A DNA stretch of 64,000 bases from Paenibacillus arenilitoris. GTDB lineage: Bacteria; Bacillota; Bacilli; Paenibacillales; Paenibacillaceae. Below are positions 60,352-64,000 of the stretch, piece after piece; positions within the stretch are counted from its first letter, which is position 1; every line of letters starts with the position of its first letter. The position numbers and the translations under genes were made by a program. Below the pieces are notes generated by a model. That model searched no databases and had not been told where the DNA came from. It saw only the letters and a list, made by a program, of their open reading frames with translations. The stretch lies in NCBI RefSeq assembly GCF_014705655.1, contig NZ_JACXIY010000030.1, forward strand, positions 32,587 to 96,586, read 5' to 3'.

Positions 60352-60927
60352 TTAGCGCATTCCGCCGGAATACGGGGAATTGTTGCTGCTTGCTTGCCAG
60401 CCTTGATGCGAAATGACAGGACCCGCTTGCTGGTAAGCGTTCGTCGCTTCATATACCGGATGCGCGGACGAAGTGTAGGAGTGGGAAGGCGTCATGCCGT
60501 ATCCGCTTTGCGCGTTCGATTGCGCGAAGCCGCCGTAATTGGCTTGTTGATTGAATTGCGACGCGTTTTGACGGAAGGATTGCTGTGCATCGGAACCTGC
60601 TTGGTAGCCGTAATGCGCAATAACCGGACCGACATTGCCGAATGCGGCTGCCGGAGACGAAGCGTGGCTTTGAACCGGTTGATGCGATTGGTACGCATTG
60701 TACGATGCTACCGGTTGATTGAAAGCGGAATGGCTTGTCGACGCGAACTGTTGGTTCATGCCGCGGTATCCGCCTTGCGCGCCACCGACAATCGAATTCG
60801 TTTGTCTGCCGAAGGTTGGCTGGCTCAGTTGGCCTTGATAGTGCGATTGCACATAGCCTGTAGGCCCTTGGTTTTGAAAGCCTTGTTGACCTTGGAAATT
60901 AGCCGATTGCTGCGAGTATTGATGCAC
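60352..60927 (-). CDS. Gln/Ser/Ala-rich low-complexity protein with repeats
   Basis: A 191-residue protein with about 33 Gln and no Lys or Cys; it has only four Arg, one Asp and one Glu. The motif GPVIAHYGYQA (100-110) recurs as GPVISHQGWQA (169-179). No signal or membrane segment. GTG at 60927 has AAGGAGGACATCAC before it, a very strong site. Such composition fits a spore-coat or adhesive surface protein, but the role is a guess. No family recognised. Confidence 0.7.
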   Translation of the reverse strand: MHQYSQQSANFQGQQGFQNQGPTGYVQSHYQGQLSQPTFGRQTNSIVGGAQGGYRGMNQQFASTSHSAFNQPVASYNAYQSHQPVQSHASSPAAAFGNVGPVIAHYGYQAGSDAQQSFRQNASQFNQQANYGGFAQSNAQSGYGMTPSHSYTSSAHPVYEATNAYQQAGPVISHQGWQASSNNSPYSGGMR

Positions 60928-61033
60928 GTGATGTCCTCCTTGGATACAATCGAGAAGTCTTCAAGCCGGCAGCCGGTTGCGCCGCTCTTGAAGCCTTTCT
61001 TATTGTGCAGGAGAGTCCGTCATTTTATAACAG

Positions 61034-61468
61034 TCAGGTTTTGGATTTCCCGCCCGGGAGAAGAATCGAATCCTCCACCTTGATGCAGCGGTCCATAATG
61101 ACGTTCAGCCCGCCTTCCGCGGCGATTCGTGCCGCTTCGTCGCTCGCGATGCCGAGCTGCAGCCATAGCGTTTTGGCGCCGATGGCGACGGCCTCCTCGG
61201 CGACGGGAGGCGTATGCTCGCTTCTTCGGAACACGTTGACGATATCGACCTTCACGGGGATGTCTTTCAAGGACGGATAGCTCTTCTGCCCCAAGATGGT
61301 GTCGGCGTTCGGATTGACGGGTATAATGGTGTAGCCTTTCGCCTGCATCGCCTCGGAAACCATGTACGACGTGCGGTCCGGTTTATCGGACAGTCCGACG
61401 ACGGCAATGACGTCGCTGCTTTGCAATATTTCCTTGATCCGTTCGCGGTCGGGATTAACAAAAGCCAT
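61034..61468 (-). CDS. CoA-binding domain protein (YccU-like)
   Basis: A 144-residue Rossmann protein. It reads VIAVVGLSDKPDRTSYMVSE, YTIIPVNPNADTILG and VNVFRRSEHTPPVAEEA, then GGLNVIMDRCIKVE, which match the CoA_binding_2 family. It is probably a nucleotide or CoA binder without known role. ATG 61468 has GAGGTGCTGTG. Confidence 0.88.
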   Translation of the reverse strand: MAFVNPDRERIKEILQSSDVIAVVGLSDKPDRTSYMVSEAMQAKGYTIIPVNPNADTILGQKSYPSLKDIPVKVDIVNVFRRSEHTPPVAEEAVAIGAKTLWLQLGIASDEAARIAAEGGLNVIMDRCIKVEDSILLPGGKSKT

Positions 61469-61495
61469 CACAGCACCTCAATCTTTATTGGATTA

Positions 61496-62791
61496 TTAGC
61501 CTTCGATCCATTCGACGTTGGCGCCCAAAGCCTTCAAATGATCGAAGTAAATGGGGTACGACTTCGCCACGTGATGCGCGTCGCGGATGCGAAGAGGCTG
61601 CTTGGCGCGCAGGCCGACGACTGTGAGCGCCATAATGACGCGATGGTCGTAATGCGCGTTGATCTCGACGCCTCCTTCCACGCCTTCCGGACGTCCGTGA
61701 ACGATAATTTCCGCCTGACGCTCCTCCACGTCCGCTCCCGCTCTGCGCAGCTCGTTCAAATAATCGGTAATGCGGTCGCATTCTTTGTAGCGTAAATTTT
61801 CAACGTTGTAGAAACGAGACGTCCCCTCGGCGAATACGGCGGCGGCAACCATGGCCAGCACGGCGTCCGTGGCGTGGTCGCCGTCGAACTCGACCGCCTT
61901 CAGCCTGCCGTTCCCTCTTACGTGAACGTCGCCGTTCTCGTGGGTAAGCGGAACCTCCATCATCTTCAGCACGTCCACGACGGCGCGTTCGCCTTGCTTG
62001 CTTTTCTCCTCCAGCCGATGCACGATGACGTCCGACTGCGTAACGGCAGCTGCCGCCAGAATGGCTGCGGAGCCCGGGTAGTCGCCCTGCACCGAGTACG
62101 TCTTCGCTTCGTAACGCTGGCGGCCAGGCACGCGGAAGCGCATGTAATCCTCATCCGCATGGATGACGATGCCGGCTTGCTCCAGCACTTCAAGCGTTTG
62201 GCCGACGACGACCTTCGACTTCAAATCATGGAGCACTTCGATCTCGCTGTCCTCTTCAAGAAGCGGAGTCAGGAACAGCAACGCGCTTAGAAACTGGGAG
62301 CTGATATTGCCCGATACTTGAATCTTCCCGCCCCTCGGCGCGCCGCCGCGGATCGTGATCGGCAGCTTGCCGTCGTTGTGCTCGATCGTCACGCCCATCG
62401 ATGTTAAGGAATCGATCAAGTCGTCATGCGGGCGCTTGCCGAGCGAATCCGGGTAACGGTTAATGAACGTCACGTCCGGACATAAGGCCGCGATCGCCAT
62501 CAAGAATCGAAGCACGGCGCCGGCGTTGCCGACGTCAAGCCGGTCGACCGGCTTCGGATGGCGGCCGAAGCCGGTAATGACGATTTTCTCGTCGTCCTCT
62601 TCGACGATTGCGCCGAGATCGCGGATGCAGCGGCGCATCGCGTCGCTGTCCTCGCTGTGGGCAGGGTAATAAATCGTGCTCGTTCCTTCCGCTAGCGCGG
62701 CGACCAGCAAGTAGCGGGTCGTATAGTTTTTGGATGACAGGGCCTGAATCTCGCCTGCCAGTTTCGGCGTTGGCGTAACGAAAACGTCCAT
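61496..62791 (-). CDS. aroA: 3-phosphoshikimate 1-carboxyvinyltransferase (EPSP synthase), divergent type
   Basis: Joins shikimate-3-phosphate and PEP. The 431 residues show SSKNYTTRYLLVAALAEG, LDVGNAGAVLRFLMA, SGNISSQFLSALLF, YKECDRITDYLNEL and AHYDHRVIMALTV. Compared with common AroA, NAGT becomes NAGA, the PL after Arg becomes FL, and KETDRI becomes KECDRI. The fold and SxxQF and DHR pieces fit AroA, and aroK is next to it. It begins 21 bases after aroK. Confidence 0.88.
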   Translation of the reverse strand: MDVFVTPTPKLAGEIQALSSKNYTTRYLLVAALAEGTSTIYYPAHSEDSDAMRRCIRDLGAIVEEDDEKIVITGFGRHPKPVDRLDVGNAGAVLRFLMAIAALCPDVTFINRYPDSLGKRPHDDLIDSLTSMGVTIEHNDGKLPITIRGGAPRGGKIQVSGNISSQFLSALLFLTPLLEEDSEIEVLHDLKSKVVVGQTLEVLEQAGIVIHADEDYMRFRVPGRQRYEAKTYSVQGDYPGSAAILAAAAVTQSDVIVHRLEEKSKQGERAVVDVLKMMEVPLTHENGDVHVRGNGRLKAVEFDGDHATDAVLAMVAAAVFAEGTSRFYNVENLRYKECDRITDYLNELRRAGADVEERQAEIIVHGRPEGVEGGVEINAHYDHRVIMALTVVGLRAKQPLRIRDAHHVAKSYPIYFDHLKALGANVEWIEG

Positions 62792-62812
62792 CGTTCGTAT
62801 GATCTCCTTTTC

Positions 62813-63340
62813 CTATAAAATATACGCTTCGTAAGCTTCCATGATGGCCGACGCGACTTGTTCGGCCGTAAGGCCCGTCGTATCGACGGTGAAATGAGCG
62901 AAATCGTACGCGTGTTTGCGCTGCTCGAGCAGCGTATGTACCCTTTCGGCGGCATCTCCCTGCAGCAAGGGGCGCGAGGAATCGGACTTCACCCGCTCGA
63001 TAATATGCTCCGGACTCGCTTTCAGCGCGACGACCCACGCATGATCAAGCATAAGCGACCGGTTGTATTCGCTTAAGACGGCTCCGCCTCCGGTAGCGAC
63101 GATCGCGGGGGACTCGTCCTTCAGTAGCGACTCCAGGACGGTCGTTTCGATCCGGCGGAAGCCGGCTTCCCCGTCGGCGGCAAAAATGTCGGAAATCCGC
63201 TTGCCGCTGACCCGCTCGATCTCCTCGTCGCCGTCGAGGCGCGCCCATCCGAGACGCCCGGACAAAAGCCGGCTGATCGTAGATTTGCCGGTTCCCATGA
63301 AACCGATCAGCACGATCTTGTTGAATGGCTGCCTTTCCAT
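62813..63340 (-). CDS. aroK: Shikimate kinase
   Basis: Phosphorylates shikimate for the next step by AroA. The 175 residues contain the P-loop GFMGTGKSTISRLL, the substrate Asp in RLDGDEEIE, RRIE, TGGGAVL and SSRPLLQGD. ATG 63340 has GAAGGGGTCGACA; a longer reading to 63355 exists. A TATGAT -10 occurs at 63389-63394 ahead of it, with no clear -35. Confidence 0.94.
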   Translation of the reverse strand: MERQPFNKIVLIGFMGTGKSTISRLLSGRLGWARLDGDEEIERVSGKRISDIFAADGEAGFRRIETTVLESLLKDESPAIVATGGGAVLSEYNRSLMLDHAWVVALKASPEHIIERVKSDSSRPLLQGDAAERVHTLLEQRKHAYDFAHFTVDTTGLTAEQVASAIMEAYEAYIL

Positions 63341-63481
63341 TGTCGACCCCTTCACCCTTCTCGCGGTTTCAAACCGTTTTTCATCAACATCATATCATTT
63401 TTTTGCTGCCGAGGGGTATAAAAAAGTCGCATCTGCCGTATGGATGGTAATGATGCCTAATCCAAGACAGGAGTGATGCCG

Positions 63482-63808
63482 GTGACGAACGGCGAACTGC
63501 AGCTGCCCGCCCTGGACCCTACGGAAAGAAGGATTAACCGAATTCTCGATCCGAATCATCCCTTATGCCGGGAGGACGTCGTTTGGGCGCTCGAATTCAT
63601 TAAAAAAAAGGTGGCTGACGAAGATCCGGTTCTCATGGATCTGTCGCAGCCACGCTTAATGCAAAACTTTCGTTTTTTTGCCGAAGCGGCCATGTCTCTT
63701 ATCCATCGCAGGCATTATGGCGATCAAGAGGCCGACCGGTTACGCGACTGGCTGCGCCAAGCAGCATATGGCTTGTACAAGGACACCCCTCGCGAACCGA
63801 ATCGTTAA
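63482..63808 (+). CDS. Unknown 108-residue protein
   Basis: GTG at 63482 has AGGAG eight bases upstream and is preferred to the nearer ATG at 63476. The product is helical: ALDPTERRINRILDP, PLCREDVVWALEFIKKKVAD and AEAAMSLIHRRHYG. No signal, metal motif or family recognised. Alone between divergent aroK and convergent gnd. Confidence 0.6.
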   Translation: MTNGELQLPALDPTERRINRILDPNHPLCREDVVWALEFIKKKVADEDPVLMDLSQPRLMQNFRFFAEAAMSLIHRRHYGDQEADRLRDWLRQAAYGLYKDTPREPNR

Positions 63809-63820
63809 ACGGTTATTTCA

Positions 63821-64000
63821 TTAAGATTGCATCCAGTTGAAGTGGAACGTGCCTTCCTTGTCGACGCGCTTGAACGTATGGGCGCCGAAATAATCGCGCT
63901 GCGCTTGAAGCAGGTTGGCCGGCAGACGCTCCGTGCGGTAGCTGTCGAAATAAGCGAGCGCGCTTGCGAACGCAGGCACCGGAACGCCGTTCGTGACGGC
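63821..64000 (-). CDS. gnd: 6-phosphogluconate dehydrogenase, C-terminal end (cut by window)
   Basis: The last 59 codons of a minus-strand gene that continues beyond the right edge. They read AVTNGVPVPAFASALAYFDS, then RTERLPANLLQAQRDYFGAH and GTFHFNW near the end, which is the C-terminal tail of decarboxylating 6-phosphogluconate dehydrogenase (GAHT, then the Lys-Glu-Gly run). It reads in frame to a TAA at 63821. It links with rpe in the pentose phosphate pathway, though they are far apart here. Confidence 0.92.
   Translation of the reverse strand, partial: AVTNGVPVPAFASALAYFDSYRTERLPANLLQAQRDYFGAHTFKRVDKEGTFHFNWMQS

Noticed and set aside
1..64000. Insertion sequences, prophage, CRISPR arrays, tRNA and rRNA genes
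   Set aside because: No transposase-, integrase- or cas-like protein, no regular spacer repeat and no tRNA fold was seen.

Overview
The window looks like one chromosomal segment of a spore-forming member of the Paenibacillaceae (Paenibacillus or a close relative). The evidence is its fairly high GC content with many GTG and TTG starts preceded by strong GGAGG ribosome binding sites, the sporulation peptide SpoVM, the RemA, YlbF/YlbG, YlaN, YugN and YuaF/FloT families, CcpA, and a close match to the rpmB-spoVM-rpe-rsgA-prkC-prpC-rlmN-rsmB-fmt-def-priA-coaBC-rpoZ-gmk-remA-yloB-rqcH order of Bacillus subtilis. I saw no transposase, phage, CRISPR, tRNA or rRNA gene.

Layout. 0.1-15.6 kb is the conserved block for translation, cell-wall signalling and coenzyme A, almost all on the minus strand. 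It includes a 26-codon spoVM gene at 505-585. It differs from B. subtilis in three ways: a small membrane protein sits where thiN would be, bstA and two 62-residue membrane peptides split rpoZ from coaBC, and yloC is absent between remA and the calcium ATPase. 15.9-18.7 kb holds dapF and a bifunctional homocysteine methyltransferase/MTHF reductase. 18.8-23.5 kb has the divergent pair of a P-type calcium ATPase and rqcH. 23.7-26.0 kb holds a PHP phosphoesterase, a LysR regulator and an unknown gene. 26.2-30.8 kb is an operon with an XPB-type helicase, its partner protein, ylbF and ylbG. 31-39.8 kb is mixed: a secreted nuclease lipoprotein, a CBS protein, an M20 amidohydrolase, yugN, ftsW, an Asp23 protein, a Ca2+/H+ antiporter, ylaN, an HPr-like protein without the phosphorylated histidine, an M29 aminopeptidase and a lipoprotein. 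40-48.7 kb holds a GAF-GGDEF diguanylate cyclase, rpsD with a structured leader, the yuaF-floT flotillin operon behind a clear sigma-W promoter, a class A penicillin-binding protein with fibronectin domains and a glyoxalase-fold protein. 49-54.5 kb is acetate and carbon control: acsA, divergent acuA-acuC without acuB, mtnN and ccpA. 55-64 kb holds small genes, a PTS operon (IICBA transporter plus Enzyme I), a Gln-rich low-complexity protein, a CoA-binding protein, aroA-aroK, and the 3' end of gnd cut by the window edge.

How the parts fit. CcpA, a PTS transporter with Enzyme I, the HPr-like protein and a candidate cre site just downstream of the acsA start all point to catabolite control. The PrkC/PrpC pair, FtsW, the PBP and FloT concern the cell envelope. 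No single unknown system dominates. The items most worth following up are the His-less HPr-like protein, the XPB helicase pair, the disordered Gln-rich protein, the candidate small transcript upstream of ccpA, and the long remA leader.
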